Below, piece after piece: positions 11,441 through 25,100 of a stretch of 64,000 bases of DNA (positions are counted from its first letter, which is position 1; the number at the start of each line of letters is the position of its first letter). The notes beneath the pieces were generated by a model, which saw only the letters and a program-made list of their open reading frames with translations, was not told the DNA's origin and made no database searches. A program made the position numbers and the translations under genes. The stretch comes from Malurus cyaneus samueli (Eukaryota > Chordata > Aves > Passeriformes > Maluridae): contig CM019216.1 of the NCBI GenBank assembly GCA_009741485.1, forward strand, positions 27,545,741-27,609,740. Reading direction: 5' to 3'.

Positions 11441-11645
11441 ACAGAATTGCAGAATAATTTAGTTGAAATAAACCTCTAAGATCAGGTTCAGCTATTAATC
11501 CAGCACTGCCAAGTCAACCACTAACTCATGTTCCTGAGTGCCACTTCTACACATCTTCTAGATACCTCCAGGGATGGTGACTCAACCCTGGGCAGCCTGT
11601 TTTAAGCTTGACAGCCCTTTAGTTGAAGAAATTTTTCCTAAAATA
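11441..11645 (-). mobile_element. CR1 LINE 3' remnant
   Basis: An old, diverged CR1 3' end in minus orientation. It starts at the left with the complement of the terminal blocks (acagaattgcagaataat) and contains 'ctccagggatggtgactcaa' and 'gggcagcctgttttaa', the reverse complement of the usual 'ggaacaggctgccc...ccatccctggag' order. Confidence 0.75.
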
Positions 11646-14600
11646 AGAAAGGCTGTTATAAATAGCTGACAAGGAATTGGTGCATGGGAAATAGAGGATA
11701 CCACTTCAGTCTTGAGCAACGTCAGGCCTTTTTTACCACCTCCCAGGCTGATGCCAGTAACAACCAAGTATTTGCTGAGCATGCTTATGGAATGTATCAA
11801 TAAAACATAGGAAACTGAACATTTGGGCAAAATGATATATAAGAGCCAGAGAGTGAACAGCAAGGGGTCCTCTTACATCGTCTGGCAATCTGGCATTTAC
11901 CAAAAACGGAGCCTTGGGCTCCAGTAATAATTAAGCACAAAATCCTATGGTGCTGCAAAGTTCCTTGTGGTACCTGTCAAAAGCAATCATAGTTGGAATG
12001 TAACAAATGATACAATAATACTGTAGGGTATAAATGGTCATTTCTTTGTTTTCTTGCAGTGCCTGCAGTTAGGAAAGCAGCACTTGAGCACTTTTTTGGA
12101 ACTGCCTTTCTGCTCTTCCCAAATAATTACTATTAGCAATTCACCGGAAGTTAGCATTAGGGTAGAAAATGGCTTGGGGCATTAACAATTAGATTAGCCA
12201 TAGATATGTTTTTATCATAAATAGTGATTGAATCTTTTTTTTTAGCTCTTTTTATTAGTATAAACAGTGAAAAGCTGCAGGGGTTGTATCCATTTTTTAA
12301 CTTTCTGGGAGACAAAGGAAAGTTTTTCTATGTGTGTAAGCAAATTCTTGCAGTACTGCAGGATGCTTGCTGCTCTGTTTTGTTTTCTTTACTAAAAAAT
12401 CTGTATGCTGTGTTTTTGCTGTCGGTTTTATCTTCTTCGCTGTGTTTCTGCTACTTGGCGTAGATACATTTGGTACATTATAAAAATTATGAAACTTTTA
12501 TTGTTTGAAGGAATTGCACCATAATTACATTATTACTAAATACATGAAGTTCCAATTTACAGTTAAAGAAAATATTTGCTATATATTGCCTTGTTTGGAA
12601 AGTATGTATTTCAGTGTTGATTTTAGGAAGTTAAAGCACAAGATACATAGTAGAATCACTGTAAAATTACCTGTGATGGTAGCATATGTTTGTAAAGGAC
12701 TGTAGAATGTTGTGATAAATCTTTACTACTTTATTAGTTGACTGCAATAAATAATGACAAATTCCAGTGGTCTGTAGTGACAGATACATTGCATACCTTT
12801 TTATGACCCTTATTTTTGTATTCTTATTGAAAAAGCACCAAATCATCTTGTTCCAAAATGTCTGGAAAAGGAGGAAAACTGCCTTCATTTATAAGAGAAG
12901 CAGATTGAGTAGTCTGTATTTTTTGTAATTGTTCATGAGTTAATAACATAGCATCAAGCATATCAGAGCATAAGGAAATTATTTGAAATGTGTTTCCATA
13001 TGCTGATGGAGATCAAAACCATGCACATTTGTGTTCACGTTCTTGCTTTTGTAAAATGCAGTATAAAATACTTCTGCTTAGCTGGTGGTTGGTGTTTCAT
13101 ATCAGACCAGCTGAGACGTGCAGGCGACATTCTAATGTGGGCATGGCCGTGCTCTCTCTTCCAACTCAGTAACTGCTGATTTTTTGGGGTTAGTTGGGTG
13201 TAATATTCCCCAATACTTTTGTTGCAGAAAGGGTGTCCCAGTAGAAGTGGAATCTTAGTTACAAAATGGGGAATCTGAGAAAGGAGTTCTGTTTAAAATG
13301 AGCACTGTGAGGGGTGGAACTAATGAAGTTTTGATTCCTACTAATGGCTTGCAGCTCCTGTGGATCGAGCATCTTTCTCCACGTTCCCCTGCTGACTGAC
13401 ATTCTCCCCACCAGGCCACAGACAGGGCATCTTTCTGCCCATATTTTCCCCCTGAGATGGAATTCCTCCAGAGAGGAATTACTTGGACCTCTTTCCCAGC
13501 CACTGATTTCCACCGAGCTTTTAAGAGCTTAATTCTCTTAATGTCTCTCCTTGACACCTTTTCAAGACAGGCTGGAGTTACTCACTGACTCTTGAAGTGT
13601 GGGGGCAGCACAGATTTGGCCTCCCATGCTTTGGAAACCAAGCTGCTGAATGACTTTGACCATATGTGTTTTCTTCAGAAATATTCAGCATCTCTCTGCA
13701 CTTTTTTGCTGTGAGAATGAATTTTTTTCCCCCTCAAATAACATCAGAAGTGCCAATTAAAGCTTACAGCAGCAAAGTCTTTGACATGCATTCTTCAGGT
13801 ATTAAATCTCCCAGTCAGCTACAATCTTGTGCCTGTAAAAAAATCATGTATTTTAATGTTGCCATTTTTAGGGTGAGAGTGTTCAAAGAAGCTCTTTAAG
13901 GTCCTTACTTAACACATTAATTTTTATTACAGCTGACACAGATGGCCCATCAAAAGACAGCTGTAATTCTCAAACATGAGCCTCTGACAAAGTCAGGTGA
14001 ACTATGCAGTGGTGATCAGGTTAGTTCTAGAAGCCAGATATTGAGCTATATCTTACACTGGAACTCTCTCCTAATCAACTCTTTTAAACTTAAGTGACTT
14101 ACCTAGCCATCTGTGCTTCCTTCCTAGTTCTAATGCAGGGAGATGCCTCTGCAAGGTAGTCTATCTTAGTATGGAGAGATGGGTTTGTCATTACAGATGG
14201 TGAATGGGGGTGTTTTAAGGGCATCCTCCCCATTGACTTTAAAGGCTGCTTACATAGCTGTCCTAAGCAAGATGCATTAGGTGTCTGCTCCGTAGTGGTG
14301 ACAAGGGAAGCCAGGGTGTCTTGAACATGAGGTGTGGACTACTCACTTCCTCGGAGGGAGGAGGGTTGCAGTGAGGCAACAGGACCTGCAGCGCATTTGC
14401 TGCCTGCACCCTTCCTAAACACTGCTGGCAGAGAAGTGGGTGTCCAGGGCCAGCTCTTAGACACCTTGTAAAAGGGAATTACCTTGCCTTAAAATGAGAG
14501 GAAAAAGGCTGAAGTAAGGACTTAAATTTCCTTTGCCTATCCACCTCCCAAGCAAATGCCTACAGCATTTTGAAGGTAACGCTGAATGTACTTATACATG

Positions 14601-17600
14601 GGTGACAAGAAGTATCTCAAACTTACAAATCAGTTGGGATTTTTTCCCTGATAGGGGTGAAGTGCATCAAACTAAGAACTAAGCAGTCTTATCTGATGTG
14701 CTGCTGAGAAGGAGCCAATATCAAAATAAAACTGGCAGATTAAGAAAAAAATCCTATATTTGCTCAGCAAACCTTCAGTCTGTGTGACTTCCTCGTGAGA
14801 GGTTAAAGAACAAAGCATGGTGTGTTTCCAGTTACCATTCGAAAGCTGGGGAAAATTTCAACATTTCTAACAAGACCGAGAAGCAAGTGTTGCTTAGCTC
14901 GGGGAATATCCTGCTTGTAGCTTATTTTTACCCCAGGGCTTTCATTTATAAATTCTACAGTATGTATCTGTGATCTTTAGACAGATTTTTTTTTCCCCAG
15001 ATGATTTTTTTTGTGACAGGACCACACTATAATGACAAATAGCTGTTTTGTCTGGCAGGCATATTGTTTCATTTTCCCTGCTTTTGATGATGTGAATTTT
15101 TTTTGCCTAATAATGACAACTGCAGGTCTTCTATTATTAAATTGTGTGTTATTTAATTTTATGTTTATCTTTTGCCATCGTTGATGTGTTTTCTTGATAG
15201 GTGGTACCCTTAGCTTGTCTGCAGTAGTAACAGGGCACTTAATAAAATTAATCACTAATTTCAGGTGTTTCTCCCTCTGCTTCCTTTCTTTGAAGGAAAT
15301 ATTTTGAGAATATTGATCTTTTTCTGTATGTGAATATCTTATTGACAGTCAAGAAAGCTAACTGGACAAGCTTTTAATGTTTGATGTCTTAGCTTGCACA
15401 GAGAAATCCCACGCTAAAGTAATACATATCTGACTGGTCGGTATATTGTGGGCTCACCTGTGATTAGCTGTGGGCATCAAAACCATCTCTGAAATGGCAG
15501 AGAGATTTGAGTAAAAGGGCTCAGAGAGCCAGGTGGTTGCCTTCTGGTCCTCTTGTCATCTCCACTTTGAAGATAAGATGGGATTTATTCCTCCTTAAGA
15601 ACAGAAATATCCAAAAGGTGTCTATACCAGCTGCTGTTTTGGGAGATGTGCTGCATCCCTTTGTCCCCTCACTCGGGAAGACCTCTGATGGGAGAGTGCC
15701 TGTCAGGGAGAGGGTGAATGGCACTGAACAGGTGCAGAAGGCAGCAAATGCACATTTGGTCAGCTGACCACCAGATGGTCCTTCCTAGAAAACCATTTGT
15801 AGAGAATTGCGGATAATCCTGGGCGTATCATGGAAGCCTGCTGGACTCCACAAACCCTGTGTGAGGGGGAAAGCACAGAATGCTCAGCGTGGGATTTGTG
15901 CTTTGAAGGAAGCCAGAAAGCAAAACAGCACAGCAAAGCAAGGAAAGAATATTTAAATTTTGTCATATTATTAAATTAAGAGTGGCTGGAGAATGAGGTG
16001 ACCAGTAGTGTGCTGTGTTATGGAGGGGAGGCAGGAATAGGCTTCTCCACATGAACTGCACCAGATTTGCACTTAACCTGCACCCTGAGCCCCAGGAAAC
16101 AGGTCTCTGGAGTCTTCTGTTCCTGTACGTCAAGGTCACCATGACATCTAACTGATCTTTTATTAAAGGCTTTTCCTCTTCCTTGTTGCACTAAGTCCTG
16201 CAGTGCTGGCCTGGCCGTGATTCCTTCATTTCAGAAAACCCCAGCTCATCAAGGAGGCTGCTCAGCATGTCCATCAGCAGGTCCCTCCTCAAGCACCTCC
16301 TTTAGCCCAAAATGTTTTGAACCCTTGAATTGGCAGCTTGTGGAGGTAGGTGATCACTTGTCCCTCACTAAGAAAAATGGCCCTGACCTGCAGTGCTGCT
16401 GTGTACCTTTCATGGCTGGTCATCAGCAGAATATGGAAAACATACCCATTTATTTTACACCACAATAGAAGTTTCAGTTCTTAGCTCTTTTTTATGTTCT
16501 TCCATCTCTGCTTTGTCATGATTCCAAGATTTTTTCCTGTCACAGAAGTGCGTGTGTTTTTTTCTTTCAGTTTATGGTGACAAAAAAATAGTGATGTCCT
16601 TTCAGATTGTGTGGAAACAGGACTGATGACAGGGCAGCATTAATGATGGTGCTGGAATTAGTTTAGACCACAGTGGCACTGGAAATCGTGGTGTTGGATT
16701 GTTATCTCTGAGCAGAGGAAAGAACAATTCCTTCTGGTCTTTGGGAGAAAACTAATGTATAATGGTGCTTGCTTTATCATCTCCTGATTGCTGGGACAGA
16801 AATGGTAAGGTATGGAATAGGTAATGAGTGGAGATACAGGAATTTGGCAAAAAAATCCCTCTAACATTTTGAGCTGACTCATCTGTAGGAAATTCTCGTG
16901 CAACCTAATTTGGGAGTAGCAGCCCAAATTCCACTTTGTAGTCCACAGAACAATTTCTATCTACTGTACTTCAATAGCCAGACACTATTTATAAAACTTC
17001 AGAAGTGGTCTGCATGCCATAATGCTCTGGACACAACAAACATTTCCTCCAGCCTGTGTATTGCCCATTTTTAGTTTTATCATTTAAAATCAGGCTGTCT
17101 CCAAGGAAGTTACACTTACAAGAAGCAGTTTTAGCATGAATATGCTGCTTTTCTAAACTCAAGGACCTGGATTTACTGTCGATTCTGGGAAGGGTTCAGT
17201 GTGTTGGAGCCTGACTACTGATGCGTTGGTAATTTGTTGACACCGATTAGCATGTAGGGCTTTTTCCTTAGTCCATGAGCAGTAGAGGACCCTGCAGTGC
17301 TCCCCTGGTGGCACACAGCAAGAGCAACTCCTGTGGGAAGGCAGTCAGCTGAGTTTCCTGTGGACAGTAAGGAACGGACAGTGTGACCCAGCATGTAGCT
17401 GTCACAGACCCCTCTCACATGCCCTCTATGCTACATCCAGTCCCAAATATATCATCCTTTTTCATTGCCTTATTCCCAGTATTTTCAGCTCTTTTCCCTT
17501 ATTTCCTTGGCTTCCCTTATTTCCTTCTGCCAACTGAAGCAGCTGCAGAGTGTGTGGGTCACCCTGCTTTCCTGCTGCCCCAAGCAGATGCAGGATAACC

Positions 17601-19800
17601 CACGGGCTGCTGAACAGCATCCCAGCTTTGTCCTCTTAGGGCAGATGAGCTCTGGAGGCTGCTAAAGCCCTGCTGTCCTCTCAGACCCCACACAAGCAGC
17701 AGTCTGGGCTCCAGGCTTTTCCTGCTGAGTACCAGTCACGTGGTTCTCCTCTCCAGTCAATAGATGTGTGTTGTTCCTTTCCACGGAAGGAAACTGCCTC
17801 CCACGCAGAGCTGAAAATGAAAATTGTAACTGTTTCTAGAACATGAATATCTACATACATTTGCATATCCTTATTCACACATATATATGTACACACAACC
17901 CCCGAATACAGAATCAATTGCAGGTTTCGTCCCTGTGTGGGAGGTTAGCACTTTATGAAACCATTTCACCTAGATAACAATTATAATAAAATATTCTATG
18001 TAGTAAAAGTACATAGTGAAAGTTTCTTCTGGAGTTTATAAATACATTACTGAATTTTGAAAACTGAAAAAGTTATAAGCAGATCAAGACTGGTTTAAAA
18101 GGCAAATACTAATGTCTCTTCTCCACTTCTAATAAATTGTTTAGCTAATGCCTATTTTTGTAGCTATAAAGAGGAATTCCGGTGGAATACACCAAACTGT
18201 AGAAGAACTGATAGTGTCTCCTAGAACAATGCACAAAATCCAGCTAGGCTATCATCCTTTATCTGTCAAAGGCATCACCAAGTACTTTGGTAGGAATCCT
18301 CTCATAGAAGACAATGTGGAACATCAGTGGGACAATTTTTTGTTTCCATCAACTGTTACGTATTACCATTGTCTGATAGTTTAGCTTTTAGACTATGTAG
18401 TTTGTCAATACAATTCTCTTTCAGACCCTGTGTTCTCAAGCAGTTCTACATCTTGTACACAAAATAAATTGTCTAGAGATAGAATCAGACAAAAGGTATA
18501 AACTCTGGAAATCATTTAAGGACCATTTGATCACCTGCTCCTTTGAAACTCTTTTGAACAGTTGGTTGTTTTAATGCTGTAATTAGTGAAGAGGAAAGAC
18601 CCTGTGGTCTTTCCTAAAAAAATAGTCAATAAAAATATAAACATCATTAAAGAAAGTAATTTAGAGGGTAAGTTTAAGAGAGACCTGAACACCTGTACAT
18701 TTTTAGTGACTTTAATGTATGTGAGACTGAATCCAGTGTAAATAAAGATATATTTTTTCTTCATTGCAAATATTCCACTGAAGCCACAAGAAGGCATGTT
18801 GGGTATTTCTTATTTGTAATAACAACATCATTATGCTCTTAGAGTAGTGGGAGAAGAAAATTTGAAATACTGCCAGATGCAGTTATATTTCTCAGTGGAA
18901 AAATCTCTCTGAGTAGATCAGTCTTTTGCTTAGTTCTGTTTTCAAAATTTACACTCCTAGGTGACTTCTTGCTTTTGCCTATTCAATTTTATGACTTTTA
19001 TTTTCACTTGAAATTCTAATGTGAACAATATCTAATTTCTGTGATCTGTATCCTGTCTTCTAATTGCATGTGCCAAAACAGGAAGATGGTGGACTGTCTC
19101 CTTCTTGGTTTCTCATTAGGTATGCACAATTTGCTGCATCCCTGGCATTAAAAAACAATTCCTGGCCAACTATAGCCCATACTTCTTACATTTCTCATTT
19201 AATTGAGGTTTGTGCAGGTTCTGTACCTCACAGTGTTGCTCTTCTACTTGTAGTCTGTACTGCTGTTCTGTAATGGTCACAGAACTGGCACAGAATGCTT
19301 CCTCTGCATCATCAGTTAACAATGGGAAGAATTTGGAAAATAATGGAACCTAACACTCGGTAATCAGCGCTCTCACAGTTTGTGGTCAACATTGCTCAGG
19401 GGCTGTGTCATATGAACTAAATCACATCAGACATGGCTGAAGTGTCTTTAAGAACTTATTAAAACAAAACTTCAATGAAGTTTGCGTATGTGAATGAATT
19501 TACCGTAGCTAGCTGATGGTGAAAAATGCCAGCTACTGCATGGAGTAAGGAATTCGGGTCTGCAGAGGACAATAGTAATTTAAAAATTATTTGGACAAAT
19601 CTTGTGCACCCACCCCTTACTTATTTCTTGAGTAAGAATCTGATAAAATATGGTATATCCACACGTTACCTCTCCGAAGGTACAGGTATTAATATTCTTG
19701 GTGCTAATCTGACATGTTTTTAAAGGCAGAGAAATGTGGACACTGTATGTAGCCTGAGAAAGCACCAGAGCAAAGACTTGAAGTCCCATTCTGCTGTCCA
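11646..19800. other. intergenic DNA, + strand T/G-rich, no gene recognised
   Basis: No coding exon, RNA gene or named repeat stands out. By eye the + strand has more T than A and more G than C, as in the SDHAF4 and SMAP1 transcribed strands, which could reflect occasional read-through downstream of SDHAF4. Confidence 0.4.
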
Positions 19801-21639
19801 GGCTGCTGATAGTCTTTGTGTGTATTCTTTGTTACATCAATGTGTCTGTCCTCTTCCTCAAAGATTTAATAGGCATCAGGACAATTTTGGGGAAATTATT
19901 CACCTAAACCCTTGCAGTGAGAAGAAAGGATTGTTTTCATTGCACATACAAGACAATGCAAGCTGAAATATCTGAAGAGAATCAATGATCAATACAAACA
20001 TCCCAGCACACATAACATCAACAACAATTTGCACAACTAGAGACTTCTAAACAAAATTTGAGGTAAAATTGTTCAGCCAGGTAGAGGTCAGTCTGTTTGT
20101 GAAACAAATCTGCTTCTCAGACTCCTTACCAGTCAGAATCTGCAGGCTATTTCATACAGCACAGGGGCACATGTCAGAAAAAGCTACATAATGGGACTCC
20201 ACTAAAGACCACAGAGGATGAGAGGAGCATGGGAGGAGACCAATAAGCTGTATCTCTTGGTTAGACTGAGGAGAAAACAAACACATGCTGTCCTTGGGCA
20301 AGTGACCTCTTGAAAACATCAGCTGATCCCCAGATTTTAACACACTAAACAATGTGTGTTACATTCAGACTGCCTACAGCATCTGCACACTTACGTCAAT
20401 TCTTACACACCTTACTCAGAGCAAGTACATCTGTGTGTGACTAGAATAAAACTCAGAAGGAGCAATGTCATCAGTGCTTATGCATCACCTTAGGCTCTTT
20501 TAGTCACTTTAAAGTGGTTCTTTTTTGTAATACTCAATAGTTTTTTTTTTTCAGTTTTTACCCTTCCAGGAGACTTTTCTTTGATTAAGGTTTCATTAAC
20601 ATTAAAATCAGGTTATTTGAAGGAGGAGAAATCCCATTTTTTCTTCATTTCAATTTACTATCAAATTATTTGCTTTTGTAATAACATTTTTTTAATAGTG
20701 TCTATGCTACAATTTAAACAAATTTCATCTGTGGATGTTGTTTATCTTTGAAAAATCAAAGGAAAGGAGTAAGATTCCTCACAGCAATCATTCACTTATA
20801 GCAAAGCTTCAGATTTTGCCAAACAAGTAGATTTAATCTGATATATTTTTCAATGTTTTCCCTCAACCAAATTTGTATTAACAAAAGTGAAAATAATTTA
20901 AAAATATTTACTCTCTAGTTTACTAAAAATGAGCTTTTCCATAGCTGAAAATACAACTCTTTCGTTTTGACCACAAATGAAAAATGGGATGAAAACAGAA
21001 GGCTGTATCTCCACCTGTATATGCCCCACAGCTAAAGCAAAGCATGTAGAGCACCCAGTGCAGGCATTCTCAAGCCCAACTGGTACCCACCCACTGGGCA
21101 CCTCTTGGCTGGAGACCAGCTCCACAGGCTCTTCAGTCTTCACCCTGGCTTTCTCAGAGGAAAGAACTTCTAAGAGTTTTCAGCTTAAGAGATATGGAAT
21201 CTAAGACACATGGGGTATTCAACCTCAGCCAGAAATGCAGTCAGAAGTGGGGAAAACCTGCTTACTTTCCAATTCTGTTCCCGATGTATATTCTTGGGAG
21301 CTTCGATTCCAGGATGAGTCATGCCAGAAACTCTCCTGTATCTAAGATATCTTAAAGCTGTAAAGGGTCAACAAAGTGAGGCAGATGCTCTCAAATGCAG
21401 AAGCATTTCCTTAACCAGAAGCATTTCCTGAACCTCAAAATCCATGCCATCCTCTATCAATAAATGCAAAGCAGGTAGATATTTCCGAAAGAACAAATGA
21501 ACACCAGGTAAATGCCTTTACCTTAATCCAAGCTCCAGGGATAAGGACTTGATGATAAAATGTTATATAGCAGCACTTCACCTCTATAAATCTGGTATCA
21601 CATTAAAACAAAACTGGTACATTATGTTCATCGTATTCA

Positions 21640-21715
21640 ACTAAGCCCTTGGAGGCGGAATGACTTGGTCAAAACCAGATCCAGGTCTACTTGTACTGGA
21701 TTAGACCCATTTCAC
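21640..21715 (-). repeat. possible ancient MIR-like SINE remnant
   Basis: The stretch 'gaatgacttggtcaaaacca...atccaggtct' resembles the reverse-complement MIR core (tgacttgcccaaggtcac...aacccaggtct). It is too short and diverged for certainty. Confidence 0.3.
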
Positions 21716-22159
21716 CCAGACAAATATGCTATCTCTGACTACAGCCACCAGACATTACAGGAAAGTACAAGAAAACCCACATTACATGTGTTGACAAATC
21801 TGCCTGGTTACATGATTGTGAGGTGCAGAAGGGAGGATGATGCAATTGGCGAGTTAAATCTTCAGTTTAAAAAAAAAGCCATAAGAATTTTTTTTCTTTC
21901 ATATGATACAAGTAGCTTATGGAAGTATGTGCTAGGAAAAAAAAAACGAGAGATGAAAAATTTCAGAATTGTAGTTTTAAATTATCCTGTCAATGTTATG
22001 CAACTCATCCTGAACTTAGAGAGCCACCTAAAGAGCTTAATCTGTCATGTCTCCAAAGGACATGAAGTCTTGTCTTTAACTATTGAAATGCAAAGTGAGA
22101 AAATCACCAAGAATATAAGCAACTTGTATAATACTGATGTGGATAAATTTCAGTACTGA
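21665..22159 (+). other. 164-codon open frame, probably non-coding
   Basis: This is the longest open frame outside exons and CpG islands. It begins ATGGTCAAAACC and ends TACTGA. The predicted protein is basic with Lys/Arg runs (KKKAIRIFF, GKKKREMKN) and no domain, signal peptide or membrane segment I recognise. It starts inside a possible MIR remnant and passes through two poly-A tracts encoding the Lys runs, both arguing against a conserved gene. No good upstream promoter is visible. Confidence 0.15.
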
Positions 22160-25100
22160 AGTGACACCCAGGAAAATTTGCTGCTTGATTATCTGAGGCT
22201 CAGGCAGTGGAATTCAGCTAAAACCAGAGGAAGCTGTGAATTGCTTGCAGTGTTTTGCCTGTTAGGACTTCAGAATCATCAGGGACACAGAAAAAAACCA
22301 TACTTACCGCCGATGTTGAGAGATTTTATGGAAAACAGCCCCAAACTAGAAATGAAATTAAATGTTTGTTAACATCCAAGTTAATCAAACTAAAAACCAC
22401 CTCCCATGGAAATAGCAAAGGAATACACCTATCCAACAATACCTTTCCATCAGATCTAATGTAAACAAATATTTGGTTTACATTTTTCCATTGGTTAAAA
22501 CCTATACTATATCATCACAGGTCTCCCCTCAGTGAGTTGAAGGGGTTCACCAGTCTATTTTAGCATTCTGATTAAGATTTCTATTGAATAATGTGTCAAA
22601 AAGATGACATTTTACATAGCTGCATGATTACCAGAATTTAAGAACTTTTGTAGTTTGGAAGGATCTAATGTTTGTTAGAACTATAAATTTAAATTAATTG
22701 ACATCACTTAAAATAATATTATTATTTTAAGCTTAACTATTGTTAATTCATATTAAGAGCCTCCTGCTAAGGCTAACCACTCTTACTTCCTAGTAAAAAG
22801 AATACCAAAAGTCTTATCTGGCTTTAAAGAGCTGTCATGGACATGAATGCTCTATGCATAGATATTAAAGATATTTCCTGTCAGACTATGATAGTAAGAA
22901 TACATAGAGATAATGGCTGACCTTGGGTGTGTCATATGAACGGAAGATTCAGAGATGATCTCAGTCATCAGAGCTGTAAGGACAACATTGCTTATTACAA
23001 TATGTCCTTTAGAGAGTAAGTAATTATGTTTTGCCTAGCACTAGGCTATTATTAAATGTGCAGTGTTACAACAACATTTAAACAGAGCTCTGAGTCGAAA
23101 TTACTCTGACACACAAAGTATTCATGTGCTATGTATGATACCTTATTTCAATACTCTACATGTTCCAAGTCATTCCTGCAACTGATCTGATTAATTAAGA
23201 CCCCTTATACACAACAAGGAATGAGCTGAGTGTAGCAAGGTACTAAAGCTATTGGTATGAAGCAGCAGTTGCTATAGAATGGCGTTTCAAGCTTTCTTGC
23301 TTTTCCTGCAGTAGGAAAGGTACATCCCACTCTGGACCACAGGCTCTGTCCTGCACTTGCTGAGGAAAAGAATTGGTCAGCTCTGCTGCTCCATGCACAT
23401 ACACCTGCCTTCACAGAATCAGGTACTGAAATTCAAAATTAAAAAAAAAAGCAGCAATGCTTCTTAAATGGTCCTCTTTAGTAGACTCAACATCACATAT
23501 AAGACACACAGTATTTTTTTTTAGTCTTGAATATCTCTGCTTTCTGTTTTATTCATTATTTTGTAATACTCACTTACAATTTCCACATTTTTAGGAGACA
23601 AATCCCACCCCAAAGACTTGCACTGCATGCTGGAACTATGCATGGGAGTAAAACCTGAAAATAGACCATCTTTCAGTACTTCAAAGATCCTAGAATAATC
23701 TGGCAGAAAAGTGACATTAAAGAACGAAAAATGAAGATTCAGAAGAAAGAAATGAGTTGTGGAAAGTAGCTCTTGATCTTGCATTAAAACAAGTGTACAT
23801 TGTGTAGATAATTTTTAGAAAGAGGCATAGGACTTGTATTAGAGTCTAACAGTTTTTTTTATTACTGCAAACTGTCTTTAAATCTGCCCTTTGATTCTTA
23901 CAAGATTAATCTTTTCCCTTTTCTCTCTGTGACTTCTGTGCCCATTATCTTGCTAGACTTTTTGTTCAATAACCTTCTCCTTTGACTTCCTAAATAAAAA
24001 GATCATTTCATATTCAGTAAATTAAACACATGGCTTTCAATGTATGTCTTAGAACAGACACTTCAAGAAAAAGAAATATGTTTTCCAGATAAAATATCAG
24101 AATGAAATAAATACAGAAACAATGTGCCTTTGGGGAGTAAGAAAACACTCCAGGGCTGATTATATTTGCCAGAACATTGAACATGGACTCATCAGATTGA
24201 TTAAGTATGTCATAACAATGAATCATGAATCCATAAAAGACAAAATTCAATATTCTGTCTAAAGATAGAAGTCTATTTTGAAACTATCAAAATAATACTA
24301 CATTTAGAAAATCCCTGTTGCTTTTCTGTACAAGTATTTTGAGTAGCACTCTGATATCAAAGATGCTGTAGTAATAAAAGCACAGACATTGCAATGGTAA
24401 TTTTTCTTTTTTACATGACATGTCTGTATGTGGGCCTGTGTCAGTAAAGACAAACTGGCAGGTAAGAAGTAACCAGCGCCACGCAGCACAACAAGGAAAG
24501 GGAAGAGCTTGGGGGCAAAGGGCCAACATAGATACAGGGAGAAAAACTCCTGTTGAAAAGAAATGCAGTTATGCAGTTATGACGGGCTTTCCACCAAATA
24601 TTTCCTATTCTGTGTAAACATGATCTGATCTGGAGAGATTCCAGAGTAAATCTAAAGCCAGGAGTAAAAAGTTGAAGGAAACTGGTCAGCTGGGGGAAGT
24701 GCCAGTCAGATGCCTGTCCAGAGATTTCCTGTTCTCCTACACACCACTGCAGGGCCATGCAGCTCTTTGAGAGCTGCAAATTCCTGGAGGCAGAGCTCAT
24801 ATTCACCTGACATCACACTTCCTGTGCAGTATAATTGCAAGTTTTGTATGAAAACCAAAGAAAACATCACATCAGCCATCACTGGCTTCATGCTTCGAGA
24901 GACAGACACAGGAGATTTTTTTTTATCTGCCAGATGTAGCCACTGCCCTGGGAAGACATCCAAATATGTTTCTCCTCAAGTGATAGATCACAGAGGGACT
25001 GAAGGAAGAGCTTATTTTTTTTTTTTTCTTTTGTACAGCAAATCGCTTTTCTCATTTCTTGAGTATCCAGTAGCTGAGGAAAAACATTTTCCTGCAGATA

